From: Gnetum montanum
Lineage: Eukaryota; Streptophyta; Gnetopsida; Gnetales; Gnetaceae
Direction: 5' to 3'
NCBI GenBank assembly: GCA_015680685.1
Contig: MNCI01016273.1
Coordinates: forward strand, 1,604,273 to 1,668,272
DNA length: 64,000 bases
Shown here: positions 1 to 10,837 of the stretch, piece after piece
Layout: each line of letters opens with the position of its first letter
Position numbering within the stretch: position 1 is the stretch's first letter
Translations under genes and position numbers: made by a program
Notes under the pieces: generated by a model
Databases searched by the model: none
What the model was told of the DNA's origin: nothing
What the model saw: the letters and a program-made list of their open reading frames with translations, nothing else

Positions 1-849
1 GTCACGGTGTATGGTTAAGTAAGTCCGAGGTATATGATTTTTTTGGTCTTTTATGGTTTTATCTCCTATGTTAAAGGGTGAAGGGTTCAGAAACTAACTA
101 ACTCTAACTAATGTCCTAAGTCTAAATTAACTAGCGTCAGCATCCATTCCCACTTACTGTACACACCCTGAACTGTGCAACTATGGCTACCAAATGCTAA
201 TCGTTACTGGGATCACCACACATAACGCACGTGCTTGAAGTGATCGTACTAAAGCACCTAACTAGCCTAAGCGTGATGAGAAGCTAATTCCTTGACTAGC
301 TGTACACATCTGTAGATGCTCGTAATCAAGTCATACTCATCCTGCATTCTAGGAGACAAGGGTGAGAGAATCTAATTGCAATGAGTAGCCGATTCCTTGG
401 TTAGCCGTACACATTCGTCAATGCTCGTAACCAAGTCATACTCATGCCACGCTAATGCATGTAATAAATAACATGTAAGAAATAACAGATAATAAACCTA
501 TTCCATGCACTGCAAGGTTTATCCACAAAGCTTGTCTTTATTGCCGTACACAACTTGCATTCAGGTACAAAGCTGCTCGAATAAAGATCCGTTCACTTGG
601 GACTCCTACTACAGGCACATGGAAAATATTCTATCTCTGGAGTGACTAAACTGCCAGAGCTTTGCTACTTCTAGCCTAGGATGAGAAATGAGGGGAGTGC
701 CACCTCTTATTTATAGATTTGTCGGTGGATTGCGATATCGCAGGGGATGACGCGATATTGCATACATGATATCGCATGGGATGCGATATCGCGACGGCAG
801 CGATATCGCGTATGCAATATCACAGTGCATGCGATATCGCATCTCATCA
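1..849 (-). repeat. 3' LTR of element A (partial)
   Basis: Nearly collinear with 6863-7694; the first ~150 bp lie left of the window. It ends ATCTCATCA, the family terminus. The U3 part (732-842) holds four perfect GCGATATCGC palindromes plus decayed copies. A TATA box reads on the minus strand as TATAAATA near 706-716. The AATAAAG poly(A) signal lies in the conserved stem-loop near 530-600. Confidence 0.92.
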
Positions 850-863
850 TACCCCCATGACTA
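850..863 (-). other. Polypurine tract of element A
   Basis: Immediately inside the 3' LTR; on the minus strand it reads TAGTCATGGGGGTA directly before the LTR start TGATGAG. The same ATGGGGGTA or TGGGGGTA tract precedes the 3' LTR in elements D and H, and C has TGTGGGTA. Confidence 0.8.
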
Positions 864-2975
864 AATGAAAACTCATCCTCGAGTTCTTTACAATAATATC
901 AAGTAGGTATGGAATTATTGAGGGGAATGGAACTAATGGGATGACATGTGAACGAATCATTATTACAAGACTTGACAAAACTAGTGTTCATGACAACAAG
1001 GGTGAACACCTTATTATAATGACATCAGGCCTTTGTTGGCAATTGAGAAAGAGAGAGAGAAAGAAGTGTTGCTGCTGCCAATGCCAAGATTGCACCTTTG
1101 TTGTCCATCTGTAAGCACGCCATCGATCTTGCTCCTTGCATCGTTACTTCTAGCACAACTCCACTCCAAGTGTTTGCTCTAGATCCGCTCTGTTGTTTGC
1201 ATGGTCACCATCTACACACACAACACAATCTTATATTAGCAATGGTAATTGAATCATCATGTAATTGATACCTTGCTTCAATCTAAGTCCATTGACTAGG
1301 TTGTGGTATGGCTGATTTGGATCTGGGAATACGTGACTGATGACTACTGAAGGTGTAGGGATTAGGAAGAAAATCAAAAAAATTTGGGCTAGGAGAAAAT
1401 AAAAAAAATCAGGCCCCGTACCCCCATGACTAATTGCAAACCTTCAGTAGCATTAGAATGGAGAAATAAAAGGAGTAAGAAAGATAGATAAAAAGGGACA
1501 ACTATGGCATCGATGAAATGGATGTCAAGATGGAAATGAACAAAATGAAATTATTCGCAAAATGTTAGGGGAAGAAAGTTAACTAGTGCTCCAAATAGGA
1601 ATGTCAGTGGGTCCTCCCCAAAGCAAGCTCATGTCCTTAATTCCCTGACAAACCCACATTCAAAGAGTCTGTAGGCCCTGGGAATGTCATTTGGAACAAG
1701 AGTTAAAGTCTTAACCACAAGAATTTACCAAAAAGAAAACAATGCATCGACCAAAATATATACACTAATGATACAACCGGCAATGAGGGGAATAATGGAG
1801 AGAACGATGGAGAGAAGAGAAATGGAATAGAATCCCAAGAACAAGGTGGTGTACAGCCCCTTGTGTGTTTGATGATTAATGTGACTTGGTAAATCTCATT
1901 CCAACTCCGGCCTCAAACCAACCACATCCAATGACTTCGCATCAATGCATTCGGTTAAACCATCCACTTGGGCAACAAGAATGCACACTCCAAGAGGCAT
2001 CACTATTCCGACGAAATAAAGGAGAGAATTGGAAGCGAGAAGGGCCTTAGTTAAAGAGAATACTTTTGGTTCCATAACTAGTGCTTGTAGCCCAAGTTTA
2101 TTCATCTAAGGGGTGTGCTTGGAATTCTCACTTGGTTTTTTTTTATTTGTGTTTTGTGTTTTTATGCGTGAGAACCACACCATGCAAAGACTTCTCATTT
2201 TTATTGTCTCAGCTTCTGAGTATTGGGTAACATCGGAACGATAAGAAAACTCAAGAAGAAACATTCAAACACCCAAGAGAATGACCAACACAAAAGCATC
2301 AAGTTCCTTTGAAGTCACGCCCTTTTCAGTCCATGAGTCCTTCCTTAGTTTGAGAAATACCCAGTCACTGATTCATTAAAGTTCTTATTAGAAGGGGACT
2401 ATACATTTCCAAGCCAAGAGAGACCATAGAAACTGGTGGATGGATGGATGAAATGGTCTCATTGCCTGCCATATCAAAAGAAACATACCTTAGTATCAAC
2501 ATTGTGACTTAAAGGTAAAAAAGAAACATTAGCAATCAATATGAAAACAGTTCATACCATCATGAAGAACGCTTATCATGGGACAAACTTACAGGGTGGA
2601 TCACACACACACACAAAAATTGAAAAAGTATAACGATGATGTAAAACAAAACTGAGAAAAGTTAAAGAAATTTGTAAAACAAAAAGTAGAAAAGTTAAAG
2701 AAATTTTGTAAAACAAAAATGTGTAAAACAAAAAAATGTTGTAAAACAAAAACTTAAAAGAACTAAGGGCCCCATATGATTAGCATAGGTGGCCATCTCC
2801 CCCATAACTGAGTGAAAAGGGAGAGATCCGAAATAATGAGCGCCTGTTTGAGTTTCTAAGAAGTTCCCAACTTCTCCCAATTGATGATCTTAGATTAAGG
2901 GGTGGAAGTTGGCGACGCTCATGTTCTAATGTATATATGCTTTCGTAATGGGCATGGGTTTCCTCAGTTCATTTC
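864..2975 (-). other. Non-coding 3' internal region of element A
   Basis: No long coding frame is supported here. Blocks near 2030-2200 (minus-strand ACTAGTTATGG, and TTTGCATGGTGTGGTTCTC) recur in the 3' regions of F (26870-27030) and D (50460-50640). The block at 2770-2880, containing minus-strand GGGAGATGGCCACCTATGC, recurs in F at 27590-27660, just after integrase. In A it follows the protease remnant almost directly, so reverse transcriptase to integrase is missing between about 2880 and 2976. Confidence 0.65.
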
Positions 2976-4619
2976 ATGCACATGTTTCTACTCCTTGTAG
3001 TTGTCAACCACGAGGTGTCTACTACTTCTTATGTGGTTGCTACATACAAGCATCTTTGGTTCAAAGTTTTGTGGGCACACCTATTACATGGAGGCATTTC
3101 CTCCATGTCATCACCCAATGAATCACTATATGTGATGCATGGAACTTTCCTCTTCTCAATCTTTCCACATATGTTTATCTTAGAGATTTCCAAGGAAAGA
3201 TCGCGGATCCTAAGGCATGCATCTACTGTACTCAGCCATGCCCTTCTCATTATAAGCGGGAAGTCCCCTTCATTGTTGTTCATTTCAATCACCAGAAAAT
3301 CAGTTGGGTAAGACCAACCACACACAGTGGTAATGATGTTCTCCATCAATCCCAAGGGAATGATGATGGAATGGTCTACTAGCTCTAGTTGAATGTTGCT
3401 CTTCTAAAGTTGGGGTAGGTTCCAAGCATGGTACATCTCATGTGATATTAAGTTGACTCCAGAACTTGAGTCAAGGAGAGCCCTATGTGGTTTATTTCCG
3501 GCAATCTACAAATAGATTAAGGGACTCCCAAGGTCAGTTAGTTTCCTGGGAAGGTGGCCTACCTTGATCCAATCGGTTACGGTATGTGTTAACATAACCG
3601 TATGCGTTACACTCTATTGGACTGAAGGGTTCTCTGAAGTGTTAGATGGTGATGGAGGAGTGTACATGGCCTCAACTGCTTGTTGTTACAAGAGTTTGTC
3701 TAGGCTTTTGGTTCTAAAGGAAGGTCTTCTATTTTTACAGTTGTCAGAACCAGCAACAGGTTGGATATTTATAGCTCTCGTAGTGTGACGTTGCTGCGGT
3801 TGAGGAGAAAGTTCCCCTTGCATTATTGGAGCAATAGGTGTTATGGGAACTACTTGTGGTGGAAGAGGTGCAGATGGATTAGGAGGATGGAACAAGTGTG
3901 AGATGTCTCCCAGAGGAGAAGGATTCCTTCTGAAGTACTCCTGAACTTGGTAGTAATGGTTGGGGGTTGCATGACCCATAGAGTCACTTGGAGAAATTGG
4001 CTACTGCACATAATAACCATAAGGATCGGGCTGCCGGTAAGGGTACTGTTGTGTTGGCGATGGCATCCCCCATGACTGTGGGTATTGCCACTGCTGATGC
4101 TATCTGATGGGCTGTGGTGGAGTTCCACTTGGATAATACATTAAGGGTTGGTGGAAGTTCCTTGGGTTACCTTGTGGATAAGGTAACCTTCAGGGTGTTT
4201 GCCATTGGTTGAGTCTTGAATTAAGCACATACATCCTAGAATCCTATAGATGTGAGATGATGGGGCAACATCCCTTAGGATGGTCATAATGGCAGATCTC
4301 ACATCCACCATCATCGTCTAAATTAGAATCCTCAGCCACATTGGAGTTAGTGATTTTTCCTTTACCCTTATTATGTGCAGGGCCTAAATCTCTCCACTTT
4401 TTCTTACCTTTGTCACTACTTTGTTCTACCTTAGACTCTTCTACAATTTTCAAGACTGTTTCAATTCTTGAGTCTAAGGAATCCCACATTTGGTCTACTT
4501 TGGCCGATACCTTGGTTGTTAATTTTTGGATCAACAAAGTTTTCCGATTCACCAACTCTTTGATTGGTGACTCATCCTCTTCATCAAAAAATTTTACTCC
4601 CTTCTTTCAAAGGGAGGGA
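2976..4619 (-). pseudogene. Second gag C-terminus plus aspartic protease remnant, element A
   Basis: Downstream of a complete gag-like region, a second gag tail starts near 4619. It repeats the Cys-His knuckle (CEICHYDHPKGCCPI, about 4262-4305) and a Gln/Pro-rich tail, then runs into a retropepsin-like region. The protease C-terminal part (3029-3355) contains WSYPTDFLVIEM, matching the equivalent segments of C (14316-14735) and F (36289-36760). Several stops and frame changes make it a pseudogene. This segment resembles the F/C subfamily gag, whereas the first gag resembles H, so A looks like a recombinant. The alternative is an independent insertion of a gag fragment. Confidence 0.7.
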
Positions 4620-6569
4620 TCATGGTTGAGTATGGCAAGGATTAATAAATGAAAAATAAGGATCCTTGCATGTTGGAAGTATTGGGACTGGTCTATACTT
4701 ATCCCCTTGGATTTCACACACTTCATAATAAGCATAGTGAGGCACTTCATATGATGTAGTTCTCGGATAATGAATTGACCCACTAAGATTTTGGTGACCG
4801 TTAGATGGTATGCAAGGATTATAATGATGCCTCCCATGGTTATGTTCATTGGGTTGTATGGTTGTTGGAGTGTTAATTGGTGGCCCTAATGAAGTTACAT
4901 GAGGCATTGGGTTGAAAGGTAAGGGTGCACCACAATGTGGGACTTGTGTTGGGTTGGAAGATGCAATGGCCTTAGAGTTGTGTTGTCCCTTCCTACGGTC
5001 GTGTTTAAAGAAAGGATGCTTTTGATGTTGAGGAGGCTCTTCACTACTATTAGTAGCAGTAGCACAAGTGTTGTTCATGGGTTGTGGTGGTACAAACACC
5101 TTAGGAATAGTTGGTGGCATTGTGGAAGGAGGGAAAGGATGAGAATGTGGAAAGTTAGGAGGAATATAAGGTGCACAAGGTGGTGGTTGTGTTGGAGGTA
5201 TGGGTTGATAGTATTGTGGAGAATGGTATTGTGGTGAGATAGAGTATGGTGGCAAAAATGGGGAAACGGTATGTTGGACGTGATAAGCATTTGGATTCGG
5301 AAAATGTGAAGGGTGCCTCCAGTCTAATGGTGGATTCCCCCATGACTGAGATTGTTGCCACTGTGGTCGAACACAGTATCTCTGTACGAACTCTGGATGT
5401 AATGTATTTCCCCAATGCTCATGTAGATGTAACAATATTGGGCATTGGCCCTTGGGGTGATCGTATAGGCATATATTGCATTCATATGTATGATTAGCAG
5501 TTGAGCACTTATTCCCTTTATTCTTTTTTTCTGAATGTTTAATAATTAGTCCGATTTCTTGGGTGGTCAAAACTCTATCTCCAATGGTGTTGATAAATTC
5601 TCCACCCTTTTGATACATCTAGTCCAACATCTTATTGATCTTTGCCTCAGCTTCTTCTAACAATTTTTTTATTGGCAAAGATGATGTTTCCACCTTAAGA
5701 TTTGTTGATTTCTCCTTGTTATGATCAGGGACCTTTGTTAAGTTGAAATTTTGGTCCCGTTGATGTTTTTCAACATTCTCCCATCTAGCTAATTCTCCTT
5801 CTTCTTTTGCTACCCGCTTAATAAGCTCTTGGATTTGATGGGTTCATAGGTTGTATAGTTGACCTCAAGCATATGTTCCTAATGTCTCTCTTGTTTCATT
5901 ACGTAGCCCATCAATAATATGATACATTAGCCTTTCCTCGAAAAACCCATGGCCTAGACAGTTGTTTAATAGTGCATAATATCTTTCTAAGGCCATGTCC
6001 AAGGGTTCATGTTGTGCTTATTTCCATCCTTGGATTTGTTTCCTCAAGGCTAACACTCTTGCGTAGGTTTGATATTTTTCAGTAAAGACTTCTACCATTG
6101 TTGACTAGCGTCGTATCGAATTTGGTTTTAATGATCTATACCATACTTTTGCTTGGTCAAAGAGTGTTATAGGGAAGAGCTTAAGTTTTCGCCATCCGTT
6201 ATCAATGTTATTCCATGTGCAGGCATAGTAGAAGGCTTGTAAATGTTGATGCGGATCTAAGTCATAGCCTCCTAAAAATGTAGGAAAGTTGTTTAAATCA
6301 AGCCTGGGTAGTCAGATCTCTTTATGATGCCTACATGAGATTCGAACAGCCTCTTGTATTTGCATTAGACTTGTAGTGGCCAGTGGGGGTTCATCATCAT
6401 CTGGTAAGTTATGTTTTCGTGTGTTGCAATGATGTTGTTTTCATTCATTCTTATAAGAAACCCCCACCTTAGATTGCATACTCCAATCTTCATCATCATA
6501 TGGTTCATTGGTTCTCCAATGAACTTCCTCACCAAGTGTGGCATTATTATTATCTTGTAGGAGAGGCAT
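4620..6569 (-). pseudogene. gag pseudogene (capsid/nucleocapsid), element A
   Basis: Reads on the minus strand from an ATG at 6569 with internal stops; the longest open part is 4620-5618 (332 residues). Landmarks in order: an acidic N-terminus with HWRTNEPYDDED; a capsid-like core with LPRLDLNNFP and GGYDLD; a GLRNETRETLG motif; KRVAKEEGE; the knuckle CNICLYDHPKGQCPI; then a Pro/His/Tyr-rich tail with repeated PPQ/HPF motifs. The same order occurs in H (59497-61540). Gag would package element RNA into virus-like particles in the cytoplasm. Stops and frameshifts show it is dead. Confidence 0.85.
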
Positions 6570-6695
6570 TATTCTGAAACTGTGTGTGAATTTGTATGTG
6601 ACTTTTTATAATTATTTCTACTTTTTAAGAGATATATCGTTAAGTCCTTATACAACGACCTTGTATGATATAACTAATCTAGATAACTAGCACCA

Positions 6696-6713
6696 TCCCT
6701 GGCAATGGTGCCA
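6696..6713 (-). other. Primer-binding site of element A (tRNA-Asp)
   Basis: On the minus strand, one base inside the 5' LTR, the sequence is TGGCACCATTGCCAGGGA. This matches the complement of the plant tRNA-Asp 3' end except at three positions. All three are CpG sites in the tRNA complement that have become CpA, as expected from cytosine-methylation decay. tRNA-Asp priming is typical of Athila/Tat-type gypsy elements. Confidence 0.85.
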
Positions 6714-6714
6714 A

Positions 6715-7694
6715 TGATGAGTGGCGAGGTACCCCTACACTCAACCATACGAAATGAGCATAGCACATGCGATCCAGTCAAACTCTGCAAACTAAATGCC
6801 TAAACGCCCCATGAGACACTTGGGGTTAATCATTCATTGTCTTCCCAGACTTACTTGTTATTGTCAAGGTGTATGGTTAAGTAAGTCCGAGGTATATGAT
6901 TTTTTTGGTCTTTTATGGTTTTATCTCCTATGCTAAAGGTTGAAGGGTTCAGAAACTAACTAACTCTAACTAATGTCCTAAGTCTAAATTAACTAGCATC
7001 AGCATCTATTCCCACTTACCGTACACACCCTGAACTGTGCAACTGTGGCTACCAAACGCTAATCGTTACTGGGATCACCACATGTAACACACGTGCTCGA
7101 AGTGGTCATACTGAGGCACCTAACTAGCCTAAGTGTGATGAGCAGCTGTTTCCTTGACTAGTCGTACACATTCATAGATGCTCGTAATCAAGTAATACTC
7201 ATCTCACATTCTAGGAGACAAGGGTGAGAGAATCTAATCGCAATGAGTAGCCAATTCCTTGGTTAGCCATACACATTCGTCAATGCTCGTAACCAAGTCA
7301 TACTCATGCCATGCTAATGCATGTAATAAATAACATGTAAGAAATAATAGATAATAAACCTATTCCATGCACTACAAGATTTATCCACAAAGCTTGTCTT
7401 TATTGCCGTACACAACTTGCGTTTAGGTACAAAGCTGCTTGAATAAAGATCCGTTCACTTGGGACTCCTACTACAGGCACATGGAAAATATTCTATCTCT
7501 GGAATGACTAAACTGCCTAAGCTTCGCTACTTCTAGCCTAGGATGAGAAATGAGGGGAGTGCTACCTCTTATTTATAGATTTGATGGTAGACCGCGATAT
7601 CGTGTACATGATATCGCAGGGGATGACACAATATCGCGATAGCCACGATATCACGTACGCGATATTGCGGTGCATGCGATATCACGTCTCATCA
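6715..7694 (-). repeat. 5' LTR of element A
   Basis: Begins TGATGAGTGG and ends CTCATCA (inverted termini). It contains the R-region stem-loop with perfect 8-bp arms TCTTTATT (7397-7404) and AATAAAGA (7442-7449). The U3 GATATC palindromes at 7595-7685 are more decayed than in the partner LTR. About 980 bp. Confidence 0.93.
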
Positions 7695-8024
7695 CTAAGA
7701 AAGCAATAAATAACAATTAATTAAATGATTAAACTAAGTAAATTCTGCAATGATGAAGTAATCTTGATCTTTATTTCTGGTCATGTGTGTGTCCAAGTAC
7801 GTCACACTCGAATAAAGGATGCCATACAATTACATTCACCACACTGCGGGCATATACTGGGAGGAAAAGGGTTGAGAGAAAAACAACTAAACTTTAACAC
7901 TTAAACTAAAAACTTCATATCAAATCTATCTACCTCTTATTTATAGATGAGGAGATAGGCTGCGATATCGTGGGTTTGTTATCATGGATGCAATATCGCA
8001 GTTGTCACAATTCATGACTCATCA
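7695..8024 (-). repeat. LTR fragment of H-like subfamily, interrupted by element A
   Basis: The reverse complement of 7695-7860 matches the R/U5 part of element H's LTR: the run from GTGTGACGTACTTGGACAC to the AATAAAG signal and the TTACTTCATCATT block. The fragment ends ATGACTCATCA at 8024, a proper LTR terminus, and its U3 has decayed GCGATATCG motifs and a TATAAATA-type box near 7935. The rest of this LTR must lie left of the window, so A inserted into it. No purine tract follows, which suits a solo LTR. Confidence 0.75.
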
Positions 8025-8089
8025 ATCAAGAGGCTATCATTTTGAATGATGGTAAGCTATTTGTTTCTCAAGCCATAAGACATAGGCTT

Positions 8090-8170
8090 TCTAGTGATAG
8101 ATGGCTGGAGTGCTTAGCTCATTGTCTTGTTAAGTAAAAGGTTGCTAGTTCAAATCATACTTAAGATATC
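8090..8170 (+). repeat. Possible tRNA-derived SINE head
   Basis: A box-A-like TAGCTCATTG near 8114 and a box-B-like AGTTCAAATC near 8147 are spaced as in tRNA genes and tRNA-derived SINEs. There is no cloverleaf or anticodon arm that would make it a tRNA gene. No poly-A tail or target duplication was identified, so this is tentative. Confidence 0.3.
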
Positions 8171-10837
8171 ATTATATTCCTTTATAATTCTTCAAATGCA
8201 TCTTATTGGCTATATGTCTTAATGATGTACTATAATCAAATTATTTCAACTTGAGCCAAGCTATTTAGAAAGAGGTTAGACTTTCACTTGTTCACCAATC
8301 CTCTTAGATCCCACTTGTCAAGATGAGCATTGAGACTCTAGGTGATGATCCTTACTTATTGGCTATTATTAAAGATAAACTAAAAAATTTTAAGTATGAA
8401 ATATCTTTGTAGATTTGGAAGGGAGGTGTCAATCCCAAAAAAATCAATAATAATTAACAAAAATTTAGAGTACCTCAAATCAACAACATAAAAGTCAGCC
8501 TGTAAAGAAAAGGTCCAACAGTTGTAGGGATGCCTTTTCAAGTTTTCATCCTTGCAAAAAATCTTGAAAAAATTTTAATCAAATGTAGGAAAAGGAACAT
8601 GTCTTTCCCTTGTTTAGAAGTTTCCCTCATAGGTTTTTACTTCCAAATAAATTGTTTCTTGCAAAGAAAAGGAAAACAATTTTTCTAAAGATAAAAGAAG
8701 GCATCAATTATAAATAACAAACAAATAGTAACAAAACTTAATAATTTTCCTAAGTTAGACCTCTAAAATAAGAAAGAATTAGTATTGCAAGAAATAAATT
8801 AATTGCTTACCTTTCACTAGAAACTTTTTTACATAAAGTTATAACTAAAAACTGACATCTTTGAAAATCTAATATTTGACTTTAGAAGAAAGATCATAGT
8901 TATGCTCTTATTGCTAAAAAATAAATGCACATCAAAGCTTCAAATTAGAATAGAGAACAAGCAGCCAAAGATGCTTTCAGTTAAAAAGAAAGTAAGCAGA
9001 TAAAGAAGGTTGACCATCAAAAATGATATCATTGATGCTGATGAGGACATCACATAGCCCTTATGTAATCCTCAATGTATTTTTATGTGTGTGTTTGTCT
9101 TCTTGTGTTGACCTTCTTGATGATGATTCCAAGGTGTTTTGGCATATTTGGAGGTGTTTGGAACCTATTTTGATGAGTTCAAGGGGTTCCAAGATCAAGG
9201 GAACTTATTTGAAGGTGTTTGACTATTCTAGGCCTCATAATAAGCATCTTTATTTTTGGCCCTGCCAATATAGACATGTCCTCTAAAATATATATGTCTC
9301 TACTACAAGATAGACATCTCCTCTACAAGATAGATGTCTTCTTTGGAGCATAGACATATTCTCTAGATGTAAGATGTCTCCTGCAACTCATGTGCACTTA
9401 GGAAAAACATCTTCTTTGACTACAAGATGTCCACTTTGGCAAATAACAAAAATTAATTTGTATTTTTAAATGCAAATGAAGATGAAAGATCACATGAAAA
9501 GGTATAAATAAATGTCCAAGGGCTAAGTTTGGGCAAGAGAGCTAAGTGAATGATTCAAAAGGTCTCTTGAGAGCTTGTGCAAGAGAGTTTGAGTGTAAGG
9601 GGGATCTTCTACTAGGACATTCTATCCATTTGAGTGGGAGACAAGGAATAGCACTTGATAGAGATTAAGAGGATCTCTTATAAGTGTCTTTTCTTCAGTT
9701 GATACTCCAAGTGTGAGTGATTGAGGATTGAGAGAGAATATGTGTGGCCTTTAAGATCCTTGGAGGAGGTGTGAGGTGTGCTTAGCTCCTCAATCTTGAT
9801 GTATTTCTCTACATTTTAAGAGTCATCTTAATAAAAAATAGAATTTTAAGAGCTAATGAGAAAAAATTTATGATGCTTTCTTCTAATAATATTTTTATTA
9901 ATAAGACACCTACTTTTTTCTTCTTTCTAATGATGTATATGATTTATTGGTTATTAATCTTGCATTACAAAATTCATTTATTCAATTTTTGGGTTACCTA
10001 CCTCATAGTTGAAGTTTTATTTCATAAATGCAAAAGTAAAACTTTCAAGTTATTCATGCTAGCACTATTATTTTTCTACGTATTAAACTAGTTAGTGCTT
10101 CAATGGTGTAGCATGTCTTAGATATAGGATCATTTATATATAAACATGTAGTGTTGATCATTCATAAGAGAAATCTAGATTTTGATATTGAATCTAAAGA
10201 ATATTCTAGAGTTTCATATCTTGTAAAGCTACTTAATCTTCTATTGATTTTAAAAAGAGATAAACTACACATTGTTAGTCATCTCAATCTCATTAAGTAT
10301 ATGGAATATATTTCCATACCATTTAGTTTTTATAGATGGTTTTTTGAAATCAATCATTTTAAATGTAAACAAAAGTTGACATTGCAAGTAGGCAAGAATA
10401 CTTACATTCAACTAATTAAATATTATAATATTCATAATTCTTGCAAGTTGTGTAAAAAAAAAGGAAAAAGATGTAGAATAAACAAAACATATTGATGTTG
10501 AAGATACAAAAACAATCTAAAGCTGATGATATGAGAAATTAAGTTAATGTTAGTGATAAGAATAACCAAATAGTCATAAATAAACTAGAGAACACAAAAG
10601 CTTATATGAAGGTTTTTACTTCTACCATAAGAAATATTGATCAATCCAAAAAAATAGTTTATAAGATAAATTTGTTCTTATATGATCATAACAATGTTAC
10701 CTCAAAGATTAAAACTAATGTTAATAAGCATGTTATAGCTTATGGTAAAAATTATCAATGTAACACCAAACTTTCATATGCATCTAGCTTTTAGTAATAG
10801 TAATGCATTAGTTTCTTACAGATCTAACTTTTCTATA
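8171..10837. other. AT-rich spacer without a supported gene
   Basis: Mostly low-complexity AT-rich DNA. 9018-9850 resembles an LTR or promoter region: degenerate ~25-bp repeats of the type AGATAGACATCTCCTCTACA (9270-9430), then GGTATAAATAAATG (about 9500), then AATAAAAAATAG (about 9830). No second copy or target duplication was found. Open frames at 9870-10091, 10151-10495 and 10606-10794 are Lys/Asn/Ile-rich, resemble nothing I recognise, and are probably chance frames. The spacer is cut by element C at 10838. Confidence 0.5.
9270..9430 (+). repeat. Degenerate ~25-bp direct repeats
   Basis: Variants of AGATAGACATCTCCTCTACA recur several times (TAGACATGTCCTC, ATAGACATCTCCTC, ATAGATGTCTTC, TAGACATATTCTC, AAGATGTCTCCTGC). 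They lie about 100-250 bp upstream of a TATAAATA box, like the U3 arrays of the LTRs elsewhere in the window. Confidence 0.5.

Larger units (their letters stand above)
1..7694 (-). mobile_element. Ty3/gypsy (Athila/Tat-like) element A, left end cut by the window
   Basis: Two copies of one LTR (1-849 and 6715-7694) flank about 5.9 kb. The gag reads on the minus strand, so the right LTR is the 5' LTR. A tRNA-Asp-type primer site adjoins it, and a purine tract (minus-strand CATGGGGGTA) adjoins the other LTR. The interior has a gag, a second partial gag plus protease, and a long non-coding 3' region. No reverse transcriptase or integrase is visible, so the element is non-autonomous. All reading frames carry stops. 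It sits inside an older related LTR, whose remainder starts at 7695. Confidence 0.9.

Noticed and set aside
732-842. CRISPR-like array (regularly repeated GCGATATCGC)
   Set aside because: Repeats are 10-bp palindromes with irregular short spacing inside an LTR U3 of a eukaryotic element; no cas genes.
10151-10495. 114-residue basic frame
   Set aside because: Lys/Ile/Asn/Tyr-rich, in AT-rich spacer, no recognisable domain, and neighbouring DNA carries no gene signals. Probably a chance frame.
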